From the NCBI GenBank assembly GCA_003225075.1, contig QIAP01000040.1:1-63447 (forward strand): 63,447 nt of DNA. The letters run 5' to 3'. This document shows positions 37,510 through 45,486 of this stretch, piece after piece (within the stretch, counting starts at the first letter, position 1; each line of letters starts with the position of its first letter). Below the pieces are notes generated by a model. It was not told where the DNA came from, made no database searches, and saw only the letters and a list, made by a program, of their open reading frames with translations. This stretch comes from Acidobacteriota bacterium (lineage in GTDB: Bacteria > Acidobacteriota > Terriglobia > Terriglobales > Acidobacteriaceae). The position numbers and the translations under genes are program-made.

Positions 37510-38706
37510 ATGAAGGACTTCTTCATCTGCGACTGTTCGCAACACGAAAACAAGGTCATCACATCCAGCTTCGTCGTCGTTTCCAAGCAGGTCAAACCCA
37601 AGAAAACCGGTGAGCCCTACCTCGCCCTCACGCTTGGCGACCGCACTGGCCAGATCGAAGCCAAGATGTGGGATAACGTCGAAGAAGCCATCGACGTGTT
37701 TGATCAGGATGATTTCCTGAAGGTCAAAGGGTTACTCAACAAATACAAGAATCGCTTTCAGTTGACGATGCACAAGGTACGCCGGCTGGATGAAGCGGAC
37801 GTTGATTTCTGCGATTACCTGCCGAAGTCTACGAAGAACCTTGATGAGCTGTGGCAGGTGCTGGTCGATTTCGTGTTGACGTTCCAGAATCCTTACCTGA
37901 AAGCGCTTTTGCAGGCTTTTATGGCTGATGAGGAAATCGCCACGGCTTACCGTTCTGCGCCAGCCGCCAAGACTCTGCATCATGCCTTTATCGGTGGCCT
38001 GCTGGATCACGTGGTCTCGCTCTTTTATTCGTGCGATCTGGTCTGTCGTAATTATCCGCAGGTGGACCGCGACCTGCTCCTCACCGGAGCCTTTCTGCAT
38101 GACATCGGCAAGATCCATGAACTGGCGTACACGCGCTCATTTTCCTACACCACTCGCGGGCAATTGCTCGGACATATGATCATCGAGTTGGAAATGTTAC
38201 ATGCCAAGGCTGCTCGAGTTCCGGAATTTCCAGAACAGCTTGTGACCCTGCTCGAGCACCTGATCATCAGTCATCATGGGCACTACGAATTCGGCTCACC
38301 CAAACTTCCGATGTTTCCCGAGGCCCTTATGCTCCATTACCTGGATGACTTGGATTCGAAGATGGAAAGCATGCGCGCTCACTTCGAACGCGAGGTCGAT
38401 CTGGAGAGCCCTTGGACCACCTACAACCCGTCCCTCGGACGTCCTTTGTTAAACCGGGCCAAATTCCTGGATAAGAAAGCACCCGCGGTTACAGCCCCGG
38501 CAACGGCTGCGGATTTAGCCACGGGTACAGCTTCCGCGGCAGTTGCGGCGTCAGTTCCCTCTTCGGCCCCGGTTCCGATGACTGCGAATTCAGAATCTGA
38601 GGGGATTCCTCAAAATCAAACGCCCACGCTTCCGGGATTGGGCGCTCCAGACGACAAAAAGGAACACTCACAGGTGGTTACAGCAGCATGCGGAGTAAAG
38701 TTCTGA
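37510..38706 (+). CDS. OB-fold plus HD-domain 3'-5' exoribonuclease (YhaM-like)
   Basis: 398 aa. An N-terminal OB-fold (SSFVVVSKQVKPKKTGEPYLALTLGD...AKMWD) is followed by an HD phosphohydrolase domain with the metal residues in HHAFIGGLLDHV, LHDIGK and HLIISHHG. The first OB-HD unit matches YhaM, a 3'-5' exoribonuclease known in Bacillus. The C-terminal about 75 residues are Ala/Pro-rich and unlike YhaM. Cytoplasmic. Confidence 0.88.
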   Translation: MKDFFICDCSQHENKVITSSFVVVSKQVKPKKTGEPYLALTLGDRTGQIEAKMWDNVEEAIDVFDQDDFLKVKGLLNKYKNRFQLTMHKVRRLDEADVDFCDYLPKSTKNLDELWQVLVDFVLTFQNPYLKALLQAFMADEEIATAYRSAPAAKTLHHAFIGGLLDHVVSLFYSCDLVCRNYPQVDRDLLLTGAFLHDIGKIHELAYTRSFSYTTRGQLLGHMIIELEMLHAKAARVPEFPEQLVTLLEHLIISHHGHYEFGSPKLPMFPEALMLHYLDDLDSKMESMRAHFEREVDLESPWTTYNPSLGRPLLNRAKFLDKKAPAVTAPATAADLATGTASAAVAASVPSSAPVPMTANSESEGIPQNQTPTLPGLGAPDDKKEHSQVVTAACGVKF

Positions 38707-38815
38707 GAACTAAAGCTGCCGAACGTCACTCACGGGTCGAAGTTTCATGCGCTCTGGTGTTGCCAGAGTCGCTGCGGCCCAAGCATTTCACAAATTCTCT
38801 GAGATGGAGGTGATC

Positions 38816-39502
38816 ATGCGATCACGCCTGTTGATACTTAGTTTCGGGTTTTGTCTCGTAATTTCACTTGCCGGGTGCACCAATAAGCCAACTCCTGCCA
38901 CTACTGAACCTGAGCAGAGTAACCAGTCAGCCTCGCAAGCTGCGAATAGCACGACGGGAAACAAAGAAGCCCGCAAGCCTGAAGCCGCTAAACCGATTGT
39001 AGTCCCCACGGGTACGATCTTGACCGTTCGCTTAGGCGAGGCTGTCGGAACCAAAATCAGCCAATCGGGCCAGACGTTCAGCGCCACCTTGGCCGAACCG
39101 GTTCAGATTGCCGGCGAAACCGTTATCCCAGCCGGTGCCAGTGCTTCCGGCACAGTCGTCGAAGCCATTCCAGCAGGGCGATTTAAAGGTGGTTCTGTCC
39201 TGCGGCTGAAATTGGATTCTGTCACCATTAACGGCACGCAGCACACGATTCAAACGTCAGCATTGCTGCGCTCACAAAAAGGTAAAGGCAAGCGCACGGC
39301 GACCTTCATCGGCGGCGGTGCAGGCGTGGGCGCTCTCATTGGAGGGCTAGCCGGAGGGGGTAAAGGCGCTGCTATCGGTGCTTTGGCTGGGGCCGGTGCC
39401 GGAACTGCTGGCTCGGCGTTCACTGGCAATCGCGACGTGGTGCTACCAGCGGAATCAGCGGTGAGTTTTAAGCTGGAGGAGCCGTTGGAAATCAGGAAGT
39501 AG
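38816..39502 (+). CDS. Lipoprotein with TrbI-like beta domain and glycine zipper
   Basis: 229 aa from ATG 38816 (ATGGAGGTGATC upstream); the longer frame from 38747 is unsupported. The lipobox is SLAGC (lipidated cysteine at about residue 21). A Ser/Ala/Thr/Glu-rich linker leads to a beta domain (PTGTILTVRLGEAVGTKI...SGTVVEAIPAGRFKGGSVLRL) then a glycine-zipper membrane-like stretch (GGGAGVGALIGGLAGGGKGAAIGALAG). Paralogue of the protein at 27080. Role unknown; likely envelope-associated. Confidence 0.82.
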   Translation: MRSRLLILSFGFCLVISLAGCTNKPTPATTEPEQSNQSASQAANSTTGNKEARKPEAAKPIVVPTGTILTVRLGEAVGTKISQSGQTFSATLAEPVQIAGETVIPAGASASGTVVEAIPAGRFKGGSVLRLKLDSVTINGTQHTIQTSALLRSQKGKGKRTATFIGGGAGVGALIGGLAGGGKGAAIGALAGAGAGTAGSAFTGNRDVVLPAESAVSFKLEEPLEIRK

Positions 39503-39538
39503 ACTGATTCCGCTTGTTTTAACGGCGAATCGCCCTGC

Positions 39539-40243
39539 CTAGGCGGGCATCGGCATCTTTAAAATCTTCTTCTGGATGGCGCAGGTGACCAACTGCGCCT
39601 TGTTGTGAATATCAAGTTTCCGCATCAGGTTGAATTTGTGCGCCTCAATGGTCTTGATGCTCACCCCTAGCATGCCAGCGATACTGCGCACCGTGTTCCC
39701 CTCAGCCAGCAGCTTCATAACTTCCCGTTCACGGGGCGTCAGGGTGGAGTGACGAGCGCGGATGCGCCCATCGTCCCGGGAGCGGAAGTCGTCTACCAGC
39801 TTCCCCAGTAGCTCCGGACTGAGACATTTTCCTCCGTGATACACCTCACGCAGGGAGGTGATCAATTTCGGGGCAGGAGTGTCTTTCAACAGATACCCCG
39901 CTGCTCCAGCTTGCAACGCTTGCACGACGTACTCTTCATCCTCGTGCATGGTTAGAAACACGAGCTTGGTTTCCGGACAACTCTTCGCGATGATCTTCGC
40001 AGTATCGAACGACGATGGCCCAGGCATTCCGATGTCCATCAGCACCAGATCGGGCCGATGCTGTAGCACCATCTTTAACGCCTCTGTCCCGTTGCCGGCT
40101 TCATCGACGACATCGAAATCCGGCTCGTCTTGCAGCAAGCGGCGCACTCCTTGACGCAGCAGGGCGTGATCGTCCACCACTACGCAGCGGATTAGGGTGG
40201 TGCCAGTTCCTGTTCGAGCAGGAAATCCCTGGTTTGAATACAC
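39539..40243 (-). CDS. NarL/LuxR-family response regulator
   Basis: 234 aa. Receiver domain with phosphoacceptor D70 (LVLMDIGMPG), acidic pair DDH at the start and K in LLKDTP; C-terminal LuxR-type helix-turn-helix (LTPREREVMKLLAEGNTVRSIAGMLGVSIKTIEAHKFNLMRKL). The first about 15 residues precede the conserved VVVDDH and the exact start is uncertain. No kinase gene is adjacent; the orphan kinase at 7074 is 30 kb away, so pairing cannot be claimed. Confidence 0.92.
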   Translation of the reverse strand: MYSNQGFPARTGTGTTLIRCVVVDDHALLRQGVRRLLQDEPDFDVVDEAGNGTEALKMVLQHRPDLVLMDIGMPGPSSFDTAKIIAKSCPETKLVFLTMHEDEEYVVQALQAGAAGYLLKDTPAPKLITSLREVYHGGKCLSPELLGKLVDDFRSRDDGRIRARHSTLTPREREVMKLLAEGNTVRSIAGMLGVSIKTIEAHKFNLMRKLDIHNKAQLVTCAIQKKILKMPMPA

Positions 40244-40450
40244 GACTCCTCCTGATTTTGGCCAGAGAGACTACGGACAGGCACTACACGGATCAGACGA
40301 AGCTTGTGGCGAGCTTGGAAATTCCCTGTAATTAAAGGGTTATTCTACAGGTTCTGAGGCCAACTGGCTACCAAAATGCATATTTCTTGGCAAAGGTTCT
40401 GTCGGCCTCATGGTTCCAGGTAGCTCCTCATCGGATACAATCCAAAATTC

Positions 40451-41617
40451 ATGTTGCGCTATTTCACCGCCGGCGAGTCTCATGGTGAAGCCCTGGTCGC
40501 TTTCATTTCGGGCCTGCCCGCTGGCCTGAAAGTAAATCAGGCGTTCCTCGATCGCGACCTGTGGCGCCGGCAGCAGGGCTACGGTCGCGGCGGTCGCATG
40601 AAGATCGAGCGCGACACGGCCCACATTCTTTCTGGAGTTCGGCAGGCGCAGACTATCGGATCGCCCGTCGCCATCTTATTGGAAAATAAAGACTGGAAGA
40701 ACTGGCAGGAGTCGCTGCCCGTGGCCGAAGGTGATCCGGCGAAACATAAACGGGTTGGCTCTCCCCGCCCAGGTCATGCCGATTTGGCGGGAGCTCTGAA
40801 GTACAACTTTCCTGAAGCCCGTTATGTTCTCGAACGCGCCTCCGCACGGGAGTCAGCGGCGAGGGTTGCGATCGGCGCGCTGGCTAAGCTTTTCCTGCGA
40901 GAATTGGGAATTGAAGTCGCTAGCCATGTGATCGGCGTTGGTGGAGTATTGATCTCTGAAAAAGAAATTCCCTGGGAACAGATCCATCGGTTGGGCGAAA
41001 AACAGGAGATACTCCTGAATTGCGCCGACGAAGAGGTCGAGCAGCGCATGAAAGAAGAAGTAGACAAAGTTCTAAAAACGGGCGATTCCGTCGGAGGTGT
41101 TTTCGAAGTGGTCGCTCACAACGTACCTCCGGGCCTGGGAACTTACGCCCAATGGGACGAGCGCCTCGACGCCCTGCTCGCCGGCGCGGTTATGTCACTG
41201 CAGGCAGTGAAAGCCGTCGAGATCGGTACCGGCATCGTCGCCGCTGGTTCCCCGGGCTCATCCGTACATGATGAAATAGGCTATGGGGCGGCGACTGGCT
41301 TTACCCGAACTCGCAACAATGCCGGCGGCATCGAAGGAGGAGTCTCGAACGGCCAGGACATTCGCGTGCGGGGATACCTGAAGCCGATCTCCACCTTGCG
41401 CCGTCCTCTTCAATCGGTGGATTTCGCCACCCGCGAATCCGTTAAGGCGGCCTACGAACGTTCCGACGTTTGTGTTGTTCCAGCCGCCGGAGTAGGGGCC
41501 GAGGCTATGGTCGCACTCACCCTGGCTCGTTGCGCGCTGGAAAAATTCGGCGGAGATTCCATGACTGAAACCCTGCGCAATTTTCAAGGCTACTGCCAAC
41601 AACTGAAAAACTACTGA
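40451..41617 (+). CDS. aroC: Chorismate synthase
   Basis: 388 aa. Converts 5-enolpyruvylshikimate-3-phosphate to chorismate, using reduced FMN. Conserved: RYFTAGESHG at the N-terminus, RRQQGYGRGGRMKIERD, SPRPGHADLAGALKY, and GIEGGVSNGQDI. Start ATG 40451. Its TGA stop is immediately followed by the def ATG (TGAATG), indicating translational coupling. Confidence 0.97.
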   Translation: MLRYFTAGESHGEALVAFISGLPAGLKVNQAFLDRDLWRRQQGYGRGGRMKIERDTAHILSGVRQAQTIGSPVAILLENKDWKNWQESLPVAEGDPAKHKRVGSPRPGHADLAGALKYNFPEARYVLERASARESAARVAIGALAKLFLRELGIEVASHVIGVGGVLISEKEIPWEQIHRLGEKQEILLNCADEEVEQRMKEEVDKVLKTGDSVGGVFEVVAHNVPPGLGTYAQWDERLDALLAGAVMSLQAVKAVEIGTGIVAAGSPGSSVHDEIGYGAATGFTRTRNNAGGIEGGVSNGQDIRVRGYLKPISTLRRPLQSVDFATRESVKAAYERSDVCVVPAAGVGAEAMVALTLARCALEKFGGDSMTETLRNFQGYCQQLKNY

Positions 41618-42127
41618 ATGATCTATCCCATCGTGAAATTTGGTAATCCAGTTCTGGAGAAGCCCGCAGAACGGGTAAGCAACTTCGACGGCGAATTGAA
41701 AAAGCTCGTCGAAGATATGTTCGAATCCATGTACGCCGCCCATGGCGTAGGCTTGGCGGCTCCACAGGTCGGCATTGCCAAGCGATTAGCCGTGATTGAT
41801 ATCACTTTTAAAGAAGACCCGGACGCCAAACTCGTTCTCATAAATCCGGAGATCATTCACACCGAAGGCCGTCACACCCAGAACGAAGGCTGTTTGAGCA
41901 TCCCCGAATTTCGCGAGCCGGTGATGCGCCCACGCAAAGTCACCGTTCGCGCCCAGGATATACACGGCAAATTCTTCGAGAAGACTGGCGAAGAATTGCT
42001 GGCGCGCGCTTTCGTACATGAGACTGATCATCTGAATGGCAAACTTTACATTCACCACCTAAGCGCGCTGAAACGCGACATGATCAAACGTAAAATCCGC
42101 AAACTGATGAAAGCGGGAGAGTGGTAA
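41618..42127 (+). CDS. def: Peptide deformylase
   Basis: 169 aa. Removes the N-formyl group from nascent proteins. All three signature motifs are present: GVGLAAPQVG, EGCLSIP (metal cysteine) and HETDHLNG (HExxH). Begins directly after the aroC stop codon. The next gene, fmt, puts the formyl group on initiator Met-tRNA, so the two form a functional pair. Confidence 0.97.
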   Translation: MIYPIVKFGNPVLEKPAERVSNFDGELKKLVEDMFESMYAAHGVGLAAPQVGIAKRLAVIDITFKEDPDAKLVLINPEIIHTEGRHTQNEGCLSIPEFREPVMRPRKVTVRAQDIHGKFFEKTGEELLARAFVHETDHLNGKLYIHHLSALKRDMIKRKIRKLMKAGEW

Positions 42128-42134
42128 GAATCTG

Positions 42135-42240
42135 GATTGAATCATTGAGTCATTGAGCGATTGATTCATTTGTCGGTCGATGGCCCGAGTGGTTTTAATG
42201 ATGCAATGACTTAATGACTCAATGACTCAAGATTCAATTG
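42135..42240. repeat. Degenerate 8-bp repeats in inverted arms between def and fmt
   Basis: The left arm (42135-42171) is built of ATTGAATC/ATTGAGTC/ATTGAGCG/ATTGATTC-type 8-mers; the right arm (about 42196-42240) has AATGATGC, AATGACTT, AATGACTC, AATGACTC. The arms are largely complementary, so the transcript could form a long imperfect hairpin with a loop of about 24 nt. Confidence 0.75.
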
Positions 42241-42250
42241 CTTCATCTCA

Positions 42251-43195
42251 ATGTCTCGGTCGTTAAACCTCGTTTTCTGCGGCACTCCGCGCTTCGCCGT
42301 TCCCACGCTGAATAGCTTGGTGGAAGCCGGATTCCGCATCTCTTTGGTGGTTACCCAGCCTGACAAGCCTCGTGGACGCGGGTTGGAATTGTCGGCATCT
42401 CCCGTCAAGCAGCGCGCCATCGAGCTTGCTCTACCCTCGACCCAGCCCGACGTAATTAAAAACAACGAAGCCTTCCGTGTTCAACTTGCCGCACTGCATC
42501 CTGATGCCATCGTGGTAGTCGGTTACGGACGCATCATCCCGCGATGGATGATCGATCTTCCGCCGTTGGGCAACATCAACCTGCACGCTTCTCTCCTGCC
42601 CAATTACCGCGGCGCCGCCCCCATCCAGTGGGCGATCGCCTGCGGTGAAACCTTTACCGGCGTGACCACAATGCGCATCGATTCCGGTCTGGACACCGGT
42701 GACATTCTGCAGCAACGAGAATTGACGATTGCGCCTGAGGACACGACGCCAAGTCTGGCACCCCGGCTGGCCGCGCTCGGCGCCGACCTCATAGTTGAGA
42801 GTCTTCTCGGATTACAGGCCGGAACTATTAACCCTCGCCCCCAGGATCATTCAAAAGCTACTCTGGCGCCTTTACTGAAAAAAGAAGATGGTCAAATTGA
42901 CTTCCATCGTCCGGCGGCGGAAATTTGTAATCGGCTGCGCGGTTTTCAACCTTGGCCGGGTGCCTTTACAACTTTTCGCGGCAAGAACCTGCACGTTTGG
43001 GCGGCAAGACCCGTAACAATCGTGCTCCCATTCGGTGAGTTGAACGTAGATGGCGATCGAATATTCGCAGGATGTGGTCAAGTCACTTCGCTCGAGCTGC
43101 TGGAAGTCCAACCTGAGGGCAAGAAGCGCATGCCAGCCCGCGACTTCATACATGGGTATCACCCAAGTACCGCCGACAAACTCGGCGAGTCCTGA
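42251..43195 (+). CDS. fmt: Methionyl-tRNA formyltransferase
   Basis: 314 aa. Formylates initiator Met-tRNA with 10-formyl-THF. The catalytic asparagine, histidine and aspartate lie in NINLHASLLPNYRGAAPIQWAI and MRIDSGLDTGDIL; the N-terminus VFCGTPRFAVPTL is typical. 123 bp after def, across the repeat at 42135. Followed by rsmB after 8 bp. Confidence 0.97.
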   Translation: MSRSLNLVFCGTPRFAVPTLNSLVEAGFRISLVVTQPDKPRGRGLELSASPVKQRAIELALPSTQPDVIKNNEAFRVQLAALHPDAIVVVGYGRIIPRWMIDLPPLGNINLHASLLPNYRGAAPIQWAIACGETFTGVTTMRIDSGLDTGDILQQRELTIAPEDTTPSLAPRLAALGADLIVESLLGLQAGTINPRPQDHSKATLAPLLKKEDGQIDFHRPAAEICNRLRGFQPWPGAFTTFRGKNLHVWAARPVTIVLPFGELNVDGDRIFAGCGQVTSLELLEVQPEGKKRMPARDFIHGYHPSTADKLGES

Positions 43196-43203
43196 TATTC
43201 ACG

Positions 43204-44544
43204 ATGCCTATCTCTCCTGCCCGCGCCGCCGCTTTCGACATCCTCCTTCGCGTTGAGCAGCAAGACGCATACGCATCCGAACTTCTGCACGCGGAACATT
43301 ACGCCAAGCTTTCGCCTGCCGATCACGCCCTCGCAACCGAGTTGACGATGGGTGTTCTACGCTGGCGTTCGTTGCTTGATCGGGATATCGCAGCTGCATC
43401 CTCCCAGTCTGTGCGGAAGTTGGATACCGAAGTTCTGGCCGCGCTGCGTCTCGCCACCTACCAGATGCAGCACCTTGATCGCATTCCCGCACGCGCGGCA
43501 ATCCACGAGAGTGTGGAGTTGGTCAAGCGCGCCCGCAAACGTTCAGCGGCCCCATTCGTAAATGCAATCCTGCGCAAGCTTTCGCAAGTTCCGCGGCCGT
43601 CGAACGGCCACTTGGCGGCCCTTCACGCCGCTTCAACCCCGGAAGCGGTGGCCGAAACATCCGCACAACCGCTGTGGATGGTAGAACGATGGTTTCGCGA
43701 GTTCGGGGTGGAAACGACAAAACTCATTTGCGCCCATGACCAGTCCGTTCCCACGACCACAATTCGGCTCGGTAGTGGCGGCAGTGAAGAGGAACTTCGT
43801 AGCAACAAAATCGAGCTCGCACCCGGGATCTTGCTCGCTTCCGCCAGGAGCGTCCGTTCCGGAGATGTCACCAGAACTCGAGCGTTTCGCGAGGGCCATA
43901 TTGCCATTCAGGACGAAGCATCGCAACTTGTGGCCCGGCTGGTTGGCAAAGGCTCGCATATTCTCGATTGCTGCGCCGCCCCCGGCGGTAAGACGGCATC
44001 CATCGCGGATCGAAATCCAACATCAACCATCATTGCCGTCGAATTGCACCCTCATCGGGCGCGCCTGTTACGCAGGCTCGTGAGGGCCGGCAACGTACGT
44101 GTGCTCGCGGCGGATGCCGTCAGGCTTCCCTTGGTTTCGCAATTCGATCGCGTGCTGGTGGATGTGCCTTGTTCCGGCACCGGAACTCTCGCGCGCAATC
44201 CTGAAATTAAGTGGCGGTTGAAACATGAAGATTTGGCCGACCTGCAGTCCCGCCAACTCTCGATCTTGCAATCTGCAATGTCACATGTCGCATCGGGTGG
44301 CAGGGTGCTGTATTCCACATGCTCTCTCGAACGCGAGGAAAACTCCGATGTCGTAGAGAAGGCACTTGCCAGTGACAAATCATTTCGCTTGCTGGATTGT
44401 CGCCATGAGTTGGAAATCCTGCAAAAAGAAGGGGAGCTCGTTTGGAAAGATATTGACTCCCTGATCAGCGGACCGTTTGTCCGCACAATCCCGGGGCTGC
44501 ATCCCTGTGACGGCTTCTTCGTCGCGATACTGGAGAAGATCTAG
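43204..44544 (+). CDS. rsmB: 16S rRNA m5C967 methyltransferase RsmB
   Basis: 446 aa. NusB-like N-terminal domain (residues about 1-140), then an AdoMet-dependent methyltransferase: motif I LDCCAAPGGKTASIA, the catalytic cysteine motif DVPCSGTGTLARNPEIKWR, and the partner-cysteine motif YSTCSLEREEN. Overall length and order match Sun/RsmB. Last gene of the aroC-def-fmt-rsmB cluster. Confidence 0.95.
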   Translation: MPISPARAAAFDILLRVEQQDAYASELLHAEHYAKLSPADHALATELTMGVLRWRSLLDRDIAAASSQSVRKLDTEVLAALRLATYQMQHLDRIPARAAIHESVELVKRARKRSAAPFVNAILRKLSQVPRPSNGHLAALHAASTPEAVAETSAQPLWMVERWFREFGVETTKLICAHDQSVPTTTIRLGSGGSEEELRSNKIELAPGILLASARSVRSGDVTRTRAFREGHIAIQDEASQLVARLVGKGSHILDCCAAPGGKTASIADRNPTSTIIAVELHPHRARLLRRLVRAGNVRVLAADAVRLPLVSQFDRVLVDVPCSGTGTLARNPEIKWRLKHEDLADLQSRQLSILQSAMSHVASGGRVLYSTCSLEREENSDVVEKALASDKSFRLLDCRHELEILQKEGELVWKDIDSLISGPFVRTIPGLHPCDGFFVAILEKI

Positions 44545-44608
44545 CCAAAGAGGCACAGCGATTATCCAATCAGGGATTGTGATGACAGAAGGGTTTGTCG
44601 CGCGCACT

Positions 44609-45388
44609 CTACGGCTTCACTTCAAAATCCACCGTACTTCCCGCCATCACTTTTTGCCCAGCCGCGGGAGTCTGCGTGACGATAATGCTCGCCGGAGAAG
44701 CCGAAGGCACGGCTTGCGCGGGCTCAATGCCCGGTGTACGTGCGCTCGGTGTACCCCCGCTCTGATCGGCCGCGGCGGTGACCGTAATCGATCCTAGCCG
44801 TAATCCGGCATCGCGCAAAGCCAGTGTCACGCTCCCCAACGGCTGCCCACCAAAGTTAGGCATGACAAATGCCTGTGCCGGCGCGGAGGTCGTCACCAGC
44901 AGCCCGATCTTCGGTGCGGAAACGCCACTTGCCTTCGCCGGTGGACTCTGTGAGATCACCTGATTCGCGGGCATTCCCAGCATATCAATCTGCGCAATCG
45001 CGCCCACATCCAGCCCGCGACGACTGATATTCAATTCGGCGGCATGCTCGCTTTCTCCCACCACATCCGGAATCTCCACCCGCTGCGGCCCCAGGCTCTG
45101 TGCCACCCTCACCTGCCATCCGCGGCGTACTTGTGTATCCGCTTGCGGAAGTTGCGACATGATTTTGCCTTCCGCAATATTCGGGCTGTAGTACTGCCTC
45201 TCCACCACGATTTGTAATCCCAATGCGGAAGCCACCTTTTCTGCCTCCGTAGGCGTGAGCCCTACCAGCTTTGGAACCGATACCTCGCGGCCATGAATTG
45301 CCAGCCGCATCGCGGTGAGCGCCGATACCAGCGCAACTGTCACCAGTACCAACGCCAGTAGCACGAGACGAATGAACGACTTCATCAT
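44609..45388 (-). CDS. Single-pass membrane protein with PASTA domains
   Basis: 259 aa. One N-terminal membrane helix (residues about 5-27), then three PASTA repeats (VPKLVGLTPTEAEKVASALGL..., IPDVVGESEHAAELNISRRGL..., MPNFGGQPLGSVTLALRDAGL...). PASTA domains bind peptidoglycan muropeptides. There is no kinase domain here, unlike PrkC/PknB. Likely a cell-wall-associated sensor or structural protein. Convergent with rsmB; the recQ gene diverges on the other side. Confidence 0.9.
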   Translation of the reverse strand: MMKSFIRLVLLALVLVTVALVSALTAMRLAIHGREVSVPKLVGLTPTEAEKVASALGLQIVVERQYYSPNIAEGKIMSQLPQADTQVRRGWQVRVAQSLGPQRVEIPDVVGESEHAAELNISRRGLDVGAIAQIDMLGMPANQVISQSPPAKASGVSAPKIGLLVTTSAPAQAFVMPNFGGQPLGSVTLALRDAGLRLGSITVTAAADQSGGTPSARTPGIEPAQAVPSASPASIIVTQTPAAGQKVMAGSTVDFEVKP

Positions 45389-45486
45389 GCGAGATTATAG
45401 TCTGGCAATCAGTAACCACGTCCCACTTCGGGAACCGACCCCGCACAAGCAAACTCGCGACCTTGCCCACCACCTATACTGTCCAT

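Noticed and set aside
42135-42240. CRISPR array
   Set aside because: Repeat units are 8 bp, degenerate and inverted, with no spacers and no cas genes.
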